This document shows positions 1 to 9,053 of a DNA stretch of 64,000 bases, piece after piece. Position numbers and translations under genes: made by a program. Source of the DNA: Candidatus Krumholzibacteriota bacterium (GTDB lineage Bacteria; Krumholzibacteriota; Krumholzibacteriia; JAJRXK01); assembly GCA_029262065.1 (NCBI GenBank), contig JAJDAC010000007.1:62001-126000 (forward strand), given 5' to 3'. The notes under the pieces are model-generated. The model was not told where the DNA came from, searched no databases, and saw only the letters and a program-made list of their open reading frames with translations. Position 1 is the first letter of the stretch. The number at the start of each line of letters is the position of its first letter.

Positions 1-314
1 GGATCTTCCCGCTCGAGCAGAGCCGCCGCCAGCGCCACCGCGGGCGCGGTGTTGCGTCCCACGGGCTCGGCGATGATATGGTCGCGGGGAATGTCCGGCA
101 GCATCTGCGCCACGGCGGGCGCCAGGTCGTCGCTGGTAATCACCCATTGGCGTGACGCCGGAATCAGGGGCTCGATTCGATCGAGCGTGAGCGACAACAG
201 ACTGCCCTCGCCGGTGAAATCCAGCAACTGCTTGGGATTGGCATGACGCGACAGGGGCCAGAAGCGCGTGCCTCTACCGCCGGCCAGAATGAACGCGTGG
301 CTGGGCGCCGCCAT
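1..314 (-). CDS. manC: Mannose-1-phosphate guanylyltransferase, N-terminal part (3' end outside window)
   Basis: The first 104 residues of a sugar-nucleotide pyrophosphorylase are present; the rest lies beyond the left edge. The protein starts MAAPSHAFILAGG and carries the nucleotide-binding loop LAGGRGTRFWPLSR (about residues 10-23), a PKQ triplet at 27-29 and EPxGRNTAPA near 83-92, which together are typical of GDP-mannose pyrophosphorylases. The enzyme makes GDP-mannose from mannose-1-phosphate and GTP. The ATG lies 5 bases after the stop of the phosphomannomutase gene, with CAGGAG upstream as ribosome binding site, so the two consecutive steps of GDP-mannose synthesis are probably co-transcribed. 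Type II fused isomerase domains cannot be assessed because the 3' end is missing. Confidence 0.88.
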   Translation of the reverse strand, partial: MAAPSHAFILAGGRGTRFWPLSRHANPKQLLDFTGEGSLLSLTLDRIEPLIPASRQWVITSDDLAPAVAQMLPDIPRDHIIAEPVGRNTAPAVALAAALLERED

Positions 315-319
315 GGTGG

Positions 320-1672
320 TCAGGCTCCTGCCTGGGCGATGGCACGTTCCAGCTGGCCGCGGTAGTCATTCATGTGCTCCACGCTGCTGGCTTCGACCCG
401 CATGACCAACGCCGGCTGGGTGTTGCTGGCTCTCACCAGCCCCCATCCGTGTTCGAAGCGCACGCGCGCGCCGTCGATGTCCACAATATCGTGATTGGCC
501 CGAAACGCATCGGTGACTTTGCGTACCACTTCGAACTTCTGGTCGTCGGGACAGTCGATTCGAATCTCGGGCGTGGCCTGCAGCTCGGGCACGTCGGCCA
601 GCAATCCACTGACCGGAGTGTTGCCTCGGGCAACGATCTCCAGCAACTTGAGCGTGGCGTAGATCGCGTCGTCGAAGCCGTACCAGGTCTCGCCGAAAAA
701 CATGTGGCCGCTCATCTCGCCCGCCAACTTGGCGCCCGTTTCCTTCATCTTGGCCTTGATGAGCGAGTGCCCCGTTTTCCAGATCACCGGTTTGCCGCCC
801 GCTGCGGTAATGGCATCGGCCAGCGTCTGACTGCATTTCACGTCGAAGATGACAGGAGAGCCGGGCTGACGCGAAAGCAGGTCACGCGCGTACAGAATGA
901 GCAGACGGTCGCCCCAGATCACGCGTCCCTTCTCGTCGATCACACCGATTCGATCGGCATCGCCATCGTAGGCAACGCCCAGTTCCAGACCCTGCTCCAC
1001 CACCGCACGTTGAAGGTCTTCGAGGTTGGCGGGGACGCTGGGATCGGGATGGTGATTGGGAAAGGTGCCATCGGGCTCATCGAACAGCGCCACGGGTTCG
1101 AGACCGAGCCGCGCGAACAGGTCGGCGGCCATGAGGGCACCGGCCCCATTGCCGCAGTCGTAGGCGAACCGCGGCTTGCGCGCCAGGTTCACGCTCTTCA
1201 CCAGGTCGTCTAGATACGGCTGCATGGCGTCACGAGCCGTAAGAGTGCCCTGACCGGTTTCGAAGTCCTGGGCGTCGATCCAGCGGCGCACCTGCTGGAT
1301 GTCCTTCCCGAAGAAGCTGCCGCCCCCCATGGTGATCTTGAATCCGTTGAACTCGGGCGGATTGTGACTGCCAGTAATCTGGACGCCACCCTCTTCGTCG
1401 CCTACGGCCACCGCGTGGTAGGCGGCCGGAGTGGGCAACTGGCCCAGGTCGACCACGTCGCACCCGGTGCTCAGAAACCCTTCGGACAGCGATCGGAACA
1501 ACGAGAGTCCGCTTTCGCGTACGTCGCGACTGATCGCGACCTTCGACAATCCCGCCCGACGAAAGGCGGTGCCGAGACCTCGTCCCAGGTCTGAAACGAC
1601 GTCCGGGGTGAGATCGGTTTCGACCACACCCCGAATGTCATACTCGCGATAGATATGCGCGGGTGTCGGCAT
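320..1672 (-). CDS. manB: Phosphomannomutase/phosphoglucomutase
   Basis: This 450-residue alpha-D-phosphohexomutase has the full set of family signatures: the phosphoserine loop TGSHNP at about residues 100-105 (Ser102), the metal-binding loop DGDADR at 236-241, the sugar-binding GEMSGH at 318-323 and a C-terminal phosphate-binding segment containing RASNTQPA. It interconverts hexose-6-phosphate and hexose-1-phosphate, here most likely mannose given the adjacent guanylyltransferase; an AlgC-like dual specificity for glucose is possible. It begins 3 bases after the rplI stop codon, so it may be the distal part of the S6-S18-L9 transcript. Cytoplasmic; feeds GDP-mannose and surface glycan synthesis. 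Confidence 0.93.
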   Translation of the reverse strand: MPTPAHIYREYDIRGVVETDLTPDVVSDLGRGLGTAFRRAGLSKVAISRDVRESGLSLFRSLSEGFLSTGCDVVDLGQLPTPAAYHAVAVGDEEGGVQITGSHNPPEFNGFKITMGGGSFFGKDIQQVRRWIDAQDFETGQGTLTARDAMQPYLDDLVKSVNLARKPRFAYDCGNGAGALMAADLFARLGLEPVALFDEPDGTFPNHHPDPSVPANLEDLQRAVVEQGLELGVAYDGDADRIGVIDEKGRVIWGDRLLILYARDLLSRQPGSPVIFDVKCSQTLADAITAAGGKPVIWKTGHSLIKAKMKETGAKLAGEMSGHMFFGETWYGFDDAIYATLKLLEIVARGNTPVSGLLADVPELQATPEIRIDCPDDQKFEVVRKVTDAFRANHDIVDIDGARVRFEHGWGLVRASNTQPALVMRVEASSVEHMNDYRGQLERAIAQAGA

Positions 1673-1675
1673 GGA

Positions 1676-2119
1676 TCAGGCTCGCTCGATCCAGACCTGA
1701 ACCTCGACGTGCACATCCCGATGCAGGCGAACCGGCACGGTGTAGCTACCCAGGCTCTTGAGCGGCTCTTCGAGTTCCACCTGGCGCGCGTCGATCTTGT
1801 GGCCCTTGTCCACCAGCGCCGCCGCGATCATCTGCGCGGTGATGCTGCCGTACAGCGTGTCTTCGTCGCTGGCGTTGGCCTCGATCTTCACCGAGACATC
1901 CTTCATGGACTCGGCCAGCTCCTGCGAAGACTTGCGATCGCGGTCGTCCCGCGTTTGCAGCGCCGTAAGGCGGAGCTCAAGCTCTTTCTTCTTCGCCGTG
2001 TCGGCGCGGACCGCCAACGACTGCGGGAACAGAAAGTTCCGGGCGTAACCATTGGCCACCGCCACGGCGTCGCCGCGACGGCCCAGCTTGTCTACGTCAT
2101 GCAGCAAAATGATGTTCAT
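1676..2119 (-). CDS. rplI: 50S ribosomal protein bL9
   Basis: The 147-residue product begins MNIILLHDVDKLGRRGD and shows the bL9 N-terminal domain with the GYARNFLFP signature (about residues 24-32), followed by the long connecting helix and a C-terminal RNA-binding domain. Its length matches the family. The reading frame stays open far upstream, but the bL9 homology starts exactly at this ATG, a few bases after the S18 stop codon. It is the third gene of an S6-S18-L9 operon. bL9 binds 23S rRNA domain V and spans out of the 50S subunit. Confidence 0.97.
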   Translation of the reverse strand: MNIILLHDVDKLGRRGDAVAVANGYARNFLFPQSLAVRADTAKKKELELRLTALQTRDDRDRKSSQELAESMKDVSVKIEANASDEDTLYGSITAQMIAAALVDKGHKIDARQVELEEPLKSLGSYTVPVRLHRDVHVEVQVWIERA

Positions 2120-2127
2120 GGGCCCCC

Positions 2128-2391
2128 CTACCGGTAGTATTCGCGCACGAACGGCACGAGAGCAACTTGACGCGCGCGCTTGATCGCAAGCGCCAACATT
2201 CGCTGATACTTGGCACTGGTGCCCGTATTGCGACGCGGTGAAATCTTGCCTCGCTCGGACATGAACTTGCGCAGAAGCTCCACATCCTTGTAGTCGATTG
2301 CCACGAGGCCGTTTTCGGTGAAGTAGCACCGCTTGTTCTTGCCCCGAAACCGTGTGGCACGCTTCTTCTTGGTATCTCGCTTGCCGGCCAT
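2128..2391 (-). CDS. rpsR: 30S ribosomal protein bS18
   Basis: The product is 87 residues, with a basic N-terminus, a CYF motif in place of the usual C-F/Y segment, the conserved YKD..LL..F helix, and the ISPRR.TG....Y.R.L..AIKRAR core that binds 16S rRNA. It partners with S6 in the small-subunit platform. It starts 2 bases after the S6 stop. No single-stranded DNA-binding protein gene lies between S6 and S18, which is a common arrangement elsewhere. Confidence 0.97.
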   Translation of the reverse strand: MAGKRDTKKKRATRFRGKNKRCYFTENGLVAIDYKDVELLRKFMSERGKISPRRNTGTSAKYQRMLALAIKRARQVALVPFVREYYR

Positions 2392-2393
2392 GG

Positions 2394-2759
2394 TTATTCC
2401 TCCTCCACCGCGACGACTTCATCGCGCTCGCGTTTGGCCTGGGCGACGCGGTTGCGCTCGGCCCATTCCTCATCCCGCACGATCAGATGCCGCAGGACCT
2501 TTTCGTCCAGTCGCAGATCGCGGTCGGCCGCTTCCACGAGCTTGTTGTCAGCGGTGAAGCTGTACAGATAGTAGGTAGCACTGGTCTGCTTCTCGATAGG
2601 ATACGCCAGCGTCTTCATACCCCAATCGTCACGATTCTGGATCTCGCCGCCGTGATTCTTCACGGTCTCTTCGAAGCGATTGAGGATCCGCTCGTTGTCA
2701 TTGGTGGTCGCGCCCGGGTGGATTACCAGGACACACTCGTACTTACGTGTTTTGGTCAC
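2394..2759 (-). CDS. rpsF: 30S ribosomal protein bS6
   Basis: The 121-residue protein contains the S6 ferredoxin-like fold signature: YECVLVIHP near the start, GGEI..RDDWG.K.LAY.I.K around residues 38-57, the YYLY strand, and a charged C-terminal tail. The start is GTG at 2759, because it is preceded by a strong AAGGGGAG ribosome binding site and the homology begins there; the longer open frame upstream is untranslated leader. It is the first gene of the S6-S18-L9 operon. Confidence 0.95.
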   Translation of the reverse strand: MTKTRKYECVLVIHPGATTNDNERILNRFEETVKNHGGEIQNRDDWGMKTLAYPIEKQTSATYYLYSFTADNKLVEAADRDLRLDEKVLRHLIVRDEEWAERNRVAQAKRERDEVVAVEEE

Positions 2760-2898
2760 GCGATTTCTCCCCTTGGTCCAAGGGCCCACCAGAATCCACT
2801 GGCGTGGAGGGTGGGCAGGGACGGCCCCTCGCGGAGCCAACTTGTTGTGAGCCCGAGGCCCCGGGTGCCAGAAGCACCCGGTTTCCCGGAGCCAGGTG
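2760..2898 (-). promoter_or_regulatory. Leader of the S6-S18-L9 operon with a stable hairpin; possible ribosomal protein leader
   Basis: About 130 bases separate the predicted promoter from the rpsF GTG. The leader contains a perfect 8-bp hairpin (arms 2861-2868 and 2874-2881, five-base loop) and a GC-rich region before the ribosome binding site. S6-type leaders that bind an S6:S18 complex are known in several phyla, but I cannot verify the diagnostic bulged CCG geometry here, so the assignment is tentative. Confidence 0.35.
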
Positions 2899-2927
2899 AG
2901 GATAGCGGCCCCGTCGTGGGGCCGCAA
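2899..2927 (-). promoter_or_regulatory. Sigma-70-like promoter for the rpsF operon
   Basis: On the minus strand, TTGCGG (-35) is followed by a 17-base spacer and TATCCT (-10). The spacer contains a GC-rich inverted repeat that extends into the -35 box (GCGGCCCC and GGGGCCGC). Spacing and position upstream of rpsF fit; it is unproven experimentally. Confidence 0.45.
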
Positions 2928-2962
2928 CCTACCAGGTGAATTCGACCGGTCCTGGACCACTG

Positions 2963-2983
2963 GACCCCGGCTTTGCCGGGGTC
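2963..2983 (-). terminator. GC-rich hairpin downstream of hppA
   Basis: This is a perfect 9-bp stem (GACCCCGGC / GCCGGGGTC) closing a TTT loop, between the hppA stop and the rpsF promoter. There is no clear U tract on the minus strand, so it is a candidate rather than a canonical Rho-independent terminator. Confidence 0.4.
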
Positions 2984-2994
2984 GTCGTCGCCGC

Positions 2995-3036
2995 CATCCC
3001 AGCTAAGCCTCGGCTGCGCCGGGCTTAGCTGGGATG
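2995..3036 (-). terminator. Long inverted repeat just after the hppA stop
   Basis: The perfect 15-bp arms (2995-3009 and 3022-3036) begin 8 bases after the hppA stop codon on the minus strand. The 12-base loop itself can form a small CGGC/GCCG stem. No U tract follows; it may end transcription or stabilise the 3' end of the hppA message. Confidence 0.5.
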
Positions 3037-3043
3037 ACCGCTC

Positions 3044-5086
<2,043 letters not shown>

Positions 5087-5135
5087 GAGGGGTGTTTACC
5101 TCCGTCAGCTTGTTAGTGGCCTAGGCTCGAGTGCC

Positions 5136-5738
5136 TCAGCCGTTGAACTTGCTCATCGTGGTCTGGGCGCCAACTTGCACCCAACTCTCCAAAGCGTCGG
5201 CGGCGCGTTCCAGTAGCGCCGTCACTGTTTCGCGCTCGTCCGGCGCGAACTCTTCCAGGACATAGTCCCCCATGTCCACGCCTTCGGGCACGGGTCCACA
5301 ACCCATGCGGATCCGTGTGAAGTCCGTCGTGCGTAGATGTTCTTCAATCGACTCGAGGCCATTGTGACCACCGGAGGCACCCCGCGGACGCATCCGTAGT
5401 CGACCCAGCGGAATGGCTACGTCGTCCACGGCAATCACGACGCGCGGCGACACGGGCTTTTCGATGGACAGGTACTGACGTACGGCGCGCCCGCTCAGGT
5501 TCATGAACGTAGTGGGCTTGATCACGTGAATCTCTGCTCCGCCAATTCGTCCGATTGCTCGGAAGTAGTCGGCACGGCCCGCGACCAGACGCTCCCCCAT
5601 GCGTTCGCACAGTAGGTCGACGAGCATCCAGCCCAGATTGTGTCGGGTTTCTGCGTAACGAATTCCGGGATTCCCCAGGCCGAACAAGAGCCACTGGGGA
5701 GGCGATGCGTCATCGTCTCCCCTCGCGGACCAGCCCAA
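5136..5738 (-). CDS. pth: Peptidyl-tRNA hydrolase
   Basis: The enzyme recycles peptidyl-tRNA released from stalled ribosomes. Family residues are all visible: GLGNPG with the conserved Asn, the catalytic His in ETRHNLG, TTFMNLSG, the Asp in AVDDVAIPLG, and GGHNGLES. The start is uncertain. No in-frame ATG exists between the rplY stop and the GLGNPG motif; an in-frame TTG at 5738, just after the rplY stop with GGAGGCG upstream, gives a normal 200-residue product, and a TTG directly before GLGNPG is an alternative. A nearby ATG with a good ribosome binding site is out of frame. The gene lies between rplY and hppA. Confidence 0.9.
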   Translation of the reverse strand: MGWSARGDDDASPPQWLLFGLGNPGIRYAETRHNLGWMLVDLLCERMGERLVAGRADYFRAIGRIGGAEIHVIKPTTFMNLSGRAVRQYLSIEKPVSPRVVIAVDDVAIPLGRLRMRPRGASGGHNGLESIEEHLRTTDFTRIRMGCGPVPEGVDMGDYVLEEFAPDERETVTALLERAADALESWVQVGAQTTMSKFNG

Positions 5739-5742
5739 GAGC

Positions 5743-6402
5743 CTACTCGCCTCCGTCGGGCTTCTTGCCCTCGTCGGTATCAGCAGCATCAGCCTCGGCC
5801 ACTTCGCCCTCGGCGAGTTCGGCCTCAACGGGTTCTTCCTCGATCTTCGTGCTGGCGACGCTGCAGATGGTCTGCTCGGGGTCTTCCAACACTTCGAACC
5901 CATCGGTCTTCAGATCGGACACATGTATGCTCATGCCCACGTGAAGCTCGGTTACGTCGACCTCGATGGACTCGGGAATGTTGCTGGGCAAGACCCTCAC
6001 CATCAGTTCGCGCTGGGCCCAGCCCAATACTCCGCCCTCGGTCTTGACGCCGATGGGCGTCCCGATCGCGTGGATCGGGATGTCGACTTCAACCGGCTGG
6101 GTAAAGTCGATCGCCAGCAGATCGGCGTGGAGGATGTCCTGGCTCAGGGGGTGACGCTGCACATCGCGAATGATAGCCACCCGCTTGTCGGCACCGTCCA
6201 CGGTCAGATTCAGGATGACGCGAAGGCCAGCCCGGGTCATGAGGGCCTTGCGGAAGGCCATGGACTGCATGGCGATGGGGCGCGCCCCGTCCATGTCATG
6301 GCCGTACAGCACCGCCGGGATCTGGTTGTCAGCACGCAATTTACGAGCGACACCCTTGCCATTGTCGGACCGCGAGGCCACGCTCAGATCGACGCTTGCC
6401 AT
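5743..6402 (-). CDS. rplY: 50S ribosomal protein bL25, Ctc/TL5 form
   Basis: The 219-residue protein has an N-terminal 5S rRNA-binding L25 domain (RSDNGKGVARKLRA..IPAVLYG near residues 10-35) and a C-terminal Ctc/TL5 beta domain (PIGVKTEGGVLG, LPSNIPESIEVDV), then an acidic Glu/Ala-rich tail. This two-domain form is the one found in most bacteria outside the gamma-proteobacteria. The start at 6402 is supported by the MASVDLSVASR beginning and an AGGAG about 12 bases upstream. It heads rplY-pth-hppA and lies downstream of prs. Confidence 0.94.
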   Translation of the reverse strand: MASVDLSVASRSDNGKGVARKLRADNQIPAVLYGHDMDGARPIAMQSMAFRKALMTRAGLRVILNLTVDGADKRVAIIRDVQRHPLSQDILHADLLAIDFTQPVEVDIPIHAIGTPIGVKTEGGVLGWAQRELMVRVLPSNIPESIEVDVTELHVGMSIHVSDLKTDGFEVLEDPEQTICSVASTKIEEEPVEAELAEGEVAEADAADTDEGKKPDGGE

Positions 6403-6596
6403 GACTTGTGGGACTCCTGCTTTCGGATTTCCAGGATCAGGGACGGAGCCGGCTTCGAAAAGCATCGGACCCAGCCCAGACTTCGTTGCCAGACCGATCA
6501 CGGCCTGCCAAAAACTGGCGAGCAACGAGCGGAGAAGTATAGAAAAACTCTTGGGAAATGGGTAGGGCTATCTGGATTTGGTCAGTCGGCGGGTAG
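6403..6596 (-). other. Leader region of rplY without a gene
   Basis: No credible coding sequence is present. A good -10 element, TATACT, lies at 6536-6541 on the minus strand, but no convincing -35 box stands at 17 bases. The transcript between it and rplY would carry a leader of about 130 bases, including a small GCCAG/TTGGC hairpin near 6508-6520. Nothing here matches a riboswitch class I recognise. Confidence 0.4.
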
Positions 6597-6711
6597 CCCC
6601 GCCCCAAGATAGCCCGCGCCACGAACCTCTTGTGGTAACCCACGCGTGAGTTGGCCCCGCCCCAAGATAGCCCCGCCACGAGCCTCTTGTGGTAACCCAC
6701 GCGTGAGTTGG
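6597..6711 (-). repeat. Two tandem copies of a 57-58 bp repeat after prs
   Basis: Copy one (6597-6654) and copy two (6655-6711) differ at only a few positions. Each contains the core AAGATAGCCC(G)CGCC, a CTCTTGTGG segment and CCCACGCGTGAGTTGG. The array ends against the prs stop codon, so prs mRNA carries it as its 3' untranslated region. A second tandem array with a similar core follows the gene at 49855. Confidence 0.8.
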
Positions 6712-6717
6712 CGGGGC
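6670..6717 (-). terminator. Branched hairpin overlapping the prs stop codon
   Basis: The 9-bp arms GCCCCGCCA (6670-6678) and TGGCGGGGC (6709-6717) enclose two smaller potential stems, a CCACGAG/CTTGTGG pair and a CACGCGTG palindrome. The right arm includes the first base of the prs stop codon. No U tract follows. Confidence 0.45.
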
Positions 6718-7664
6718 TAAATAAAAAGGGTCGAGACGCTCTGCTCCAGATGGATGCGCTTGATCGCTTCGGCCAACAGGGCGGAAACGTCGAGAACCTC
6801 CACTTTCGGGCACTCTTTGGTCCGAGTGAAGGGGATGGTGTTGGTCACCACCACGGCATCGATTGGAGAGTCGTTCAGCCGGTCGACAGCGGGTCCAGAT
6901 AGCAGCGGATGGGTGGCGCACACCTGAACGCTGGCCGCCCCCTGATTACCCACCAATTCCTTGGCCGCGTCGCACATGGTGCCCGCGGTATCGATCATAT
7001 CGTCGAAGATCACCACGTTCTTGCCCTTCACGTCGCCGATGAAGTTCATGACCTCGGCTTGGTTGGGCTTGGGGCGTCGCTTGTCGATGATGGACAGCGA
7101 TGCTTCCAGACGCTTGGAGAACGCGCGGGCCATCTTGACGCTACCCACATCGGGAGCCACCACGGCCAGATTGTCCACGCGACCCTTGTGCTCATAATAG
7201 TCCAGCAAGACGGGCGCGGCGTAGAGGTGATCGAGCGGAATGTCGAAGAAGCCCTGAATCTGGGCCGCGTGAAGATCCAATGTGAGTACCCGGTCGGTAC
7301 CCGCCTCGGCAATGAGATTGGCCATGAGTTTGGCGCCGATGGGAACGCGCGGTTGGTCCTTGCGATCCTGGCGCGCGTAACCGAAGTAGGGAATGACGGC
7401 CGTGATCCGCTGCGCCGAGCTACGACGCGCGGCATCGATCAGCAGCAGAAGTTCCACGAGGTTCTCGGCTGGCGGACACGTGGGTTGGATCACGAACACG
7501 TCCGATCCGCGGATGTTCTCCTGGATCTTGACGTTGATCTCGCCGTCGCTGAACGCAGTAAGCGATACGTCGGCCAGCGACACATCGAGGTAGTTGCAGA
7601 TTCTTCGTGAGAGTTGGGGATGAGCACGTCCGCTCAGGATCCTCAACCGTCTTCCCATCGCCAC
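6717..7664 (-). CDS. prs: Ribose-phosphate pyrophosphokinase (PRPP synthetase)
   Basis: The 315-residue class I enzyme transfers pyrophosphate from ATP to ribose-5-phosphate for nucleotide, His and Trp synthesis. Visible signatures are FSDGEINV.I.ENIRG (about 38-52), YFGYARQDRK (93-102), the metal-binding TLDLHAAQIQGFF (128-140), the catalytic DKRRPKPN loop (194-201) and the PRPP loop VVIFDDMIDTAGTM (217-230). The second Met (MGRRLRIL) is an equally possible start. It sits between spoVG and rplY, a gene order also known from Bacillus subtilis, though without glmU. Confidence 0.96.
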   Translation of the reverse strand: MAMGRRLRILSGRAHPQLSRRICNYLDVSLADVSLTAFSDGEINVKIQENIRGSDVFVIQPTCPPAENLVELLLLIDAARRSSAQRITAVIPYFGYARQDRKDQPRVPIGAKLMANLIAEAGTDRVLTLDLHAAQIQGFFDIPLDHLYAAPVLLDYYEHKGRVDNLAVVAPDVGSVKMARAFSKRLEASLSIIDKRRPKPNQAEVMNFIGDVKGKNVVIFDDMIDTAGTMCDAAKELVGNQGAASVQVCATHPLLSGPAVDRLNDSPIDAVVVTNTIPFTRTKECPKVEVLDVSALLAEAIKRIHLEQSVSTLFI

Positions 7665-7762
7665 GATGGTTACCTCGCGCGCATGAACCCTAGTGACTGC
7701 TGCTTGGTGGGCGCGATCTGTGTTCGCATCGTCGCCCGGAACACGACGATGCTGACCGAGGT

Positions 7763-8086
7763 CTAGTAGGCATCCTCAGCCGCAAGGTCCTCCGAATTTC
7801 CCCCGAACTTGGAAGGAAGTCCGTCGCCGACGCGTTGAATTTCTTCCTTGTACGCACCAATGACCAGACCCTCCAACCATTCCCGCGTCTCGCGGTTGAT
7901 CGGATGCGCTACGTCTTGGTACGTGCCGTCTTTACGCTGTCGCGACGGCATTGCGATAAACATTCCAGAAGAACCATCGATGATCTTGAGACCACGAATG
8001 ACGATCTTGTTGTCGAGTGTAATGCTCGCGAATGCTTTCAGCTTATCATCGTCGCGCAGCGTGATCCGAATTTCCGTGATGTTCAA
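7763..8086 (-). CDS. spoVG: SpoVG family RNA/DNA-binding regulator
   Basis: The 107-residue protein begins MNITEIRITL, has the conserved VIRG.KIIDG..G.FIAMPSR core (around residues 29-49) and DVAHPIN.ETR, with an acidic C-terminus. SpoVG proteins bind nucleic acid and influence septation, virulence or surface-polysaccharide genes in Firmicutes and spirochaetes; the role here is unknown. It lies between ispE and prs and may be co-transcribed with them. Confidence 0.95.
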   Translation of the reverse strand: MNITEIRITLRDDDKLKAFASITLDNKIVIRGLKIIDGSSGMFIAMPSRQRKDGTYQDVAHPINRETREWLEGLVIGAYKEEIQRVGDGLPSKFGGNSEDLAAEDAY

Positions 8087-8126
8087 TTGTCACCATCCAA
8101 TTCGTCTGCCGCACCTTGGTGCTGAT

Positions 8127-8145
8127 GTCCGCGCCGCACGCGGAC
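8127..8145 (-). terminator. Short perfect hairpin between ispE and spoVG
   Basis: Arms GTCCGCG and CGCGGAC (7 bp, five-base loop) lie in the 79-base gap between ispE and spoVG. No U tract follows on the minus strand, so it could equally be an intercistronic processing or attenuation element. Confidence 0.3.
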
Positions 8146-8165
8146 CGTGGTGGGAATCCATTCCC

Positions 8166-9053
8166 CTAGTCCACCAGCTTCACGCCTTCGCGTACCGATC
8201 GACCGACCCAGGTGAACCCGTCTGCAATGTCAATGGAAGTCCGGGCGACTTCGGCCTGCTCTCGTTCTGAATAGACCGCAAATAAACTTGGTCCACTGCC
8301 ACTAAGCAATGCCAATCTCGGTTCAGTGGCTTCGAGTTCGTCAAGAAGCCGTCGTAACGCAGGTCGACCGGGCAACACGACATCGCCCAATCGATTGGAC
8401 CCGGGCCACGTTCGTTCGGGGAACCGAGACAGCAAGGCCTTATAGCTCTGGAGGTTAACTTTGGGTGGAATGCGCGTCAACCCCATTCTAAGTTGGGAAT
8501 ATACGTCTGCAGTCGATAATTCGAGCTTCGGAGTAACTACGAGGTACCACCCCTCACCCGAGGAATGCAAAGGCGTAAGATCGGTTCCCCTGCCTCGGGC
8601 GAGTTGTGTTCCTCCACGAAGAAAGAAGGGAACGTCGGAACCCAGGCGCTCGGCCACCTCGACCAACAACTCGTCCTCCACGTCCACGCCCCAGATACGC
8701 GGCAAGGCCAGCAGGCACGCGGCGGCGTTGGACGAACCACCCCCCAGGCCCGCGGCAACGGGAATACGCTTCTCCAGTCGTATCTCCGCGCCCTTTTTGA
8801 GCCCCAACCTCATCCGTAATAGTTTCGCGGCGCGGTGGCAAAGATTCGACCGATCGACTGGGACCGACGGATGTTCACAAAGCACGCGGATCGGCCCGTC
8901 GGTAACCTCCAGGTGAAGCACGTCGTGAAGTTCGATCGTCTGCAGAATACTCTCGATTTCGTGGAATCCGTCTTCACGTTGCGACAGGACTTCCAGGTGA
9001 AGGTTCACCTTGGCGAACGAAAGCGCCTTTATGTTCGTTGCGCCGAGAGTCAT
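8166..9053 (-). CDS. ispE: 4-diphosphocytidyl-2-C-methyl-D-erythritol kinase
   Basis: This GHMP-family kinase of the MEP isoprenoid pathway has 295 residues. It shows the substrate-binding AKVNLHLEVL (about 14-23), the GHMP ATP loop PVAAGLGGGSSN (99-110) and LGSDVPFFLRGG with the catalytic Asp. Near the C-terminus, SGSGPSLFAV is the third GHMP motif. The ATG overlaps the stop of the upstream DUF362 gene by 4 bases, indicating translational coupling. Product supplies IPP/DMAPP, which also feed the polyprenyl-phosphate users encoded just upstream. Confidence 0.95.
   Translation of the reverse strand: MTLGATNIKALSFAKVNLHLEVLSQREDGFHEIESILQTIELHDVLHLEVTDGPIRVLCEHPSVPVDRSNLCHRAAKLLRMRLGLKKGAEIRLEKRIPVAAGLGGGSSNAAACLLALPRIWGVDVEDELLVEVAERLGSDVPFFLRGGTQLARGRGTDLTPLHSSGEGWYLVVTPKLELSTADVYSQLRMGLTRIPPKVNLQSYKALLSRFPERTWPGSNRLGDVVLPGRPALRRLLDELEATEPRLALLSGSGPSLFAVYSEREQAEVARTSIDIADGFTWVGRSVREGVKLVD

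Noticed and set aside
6597-6711. Short CRISPR-like array
   Set aside because: Only two adjacent copies without spacers and no cas genes; better explained as tandem 3' untranslated repeats.
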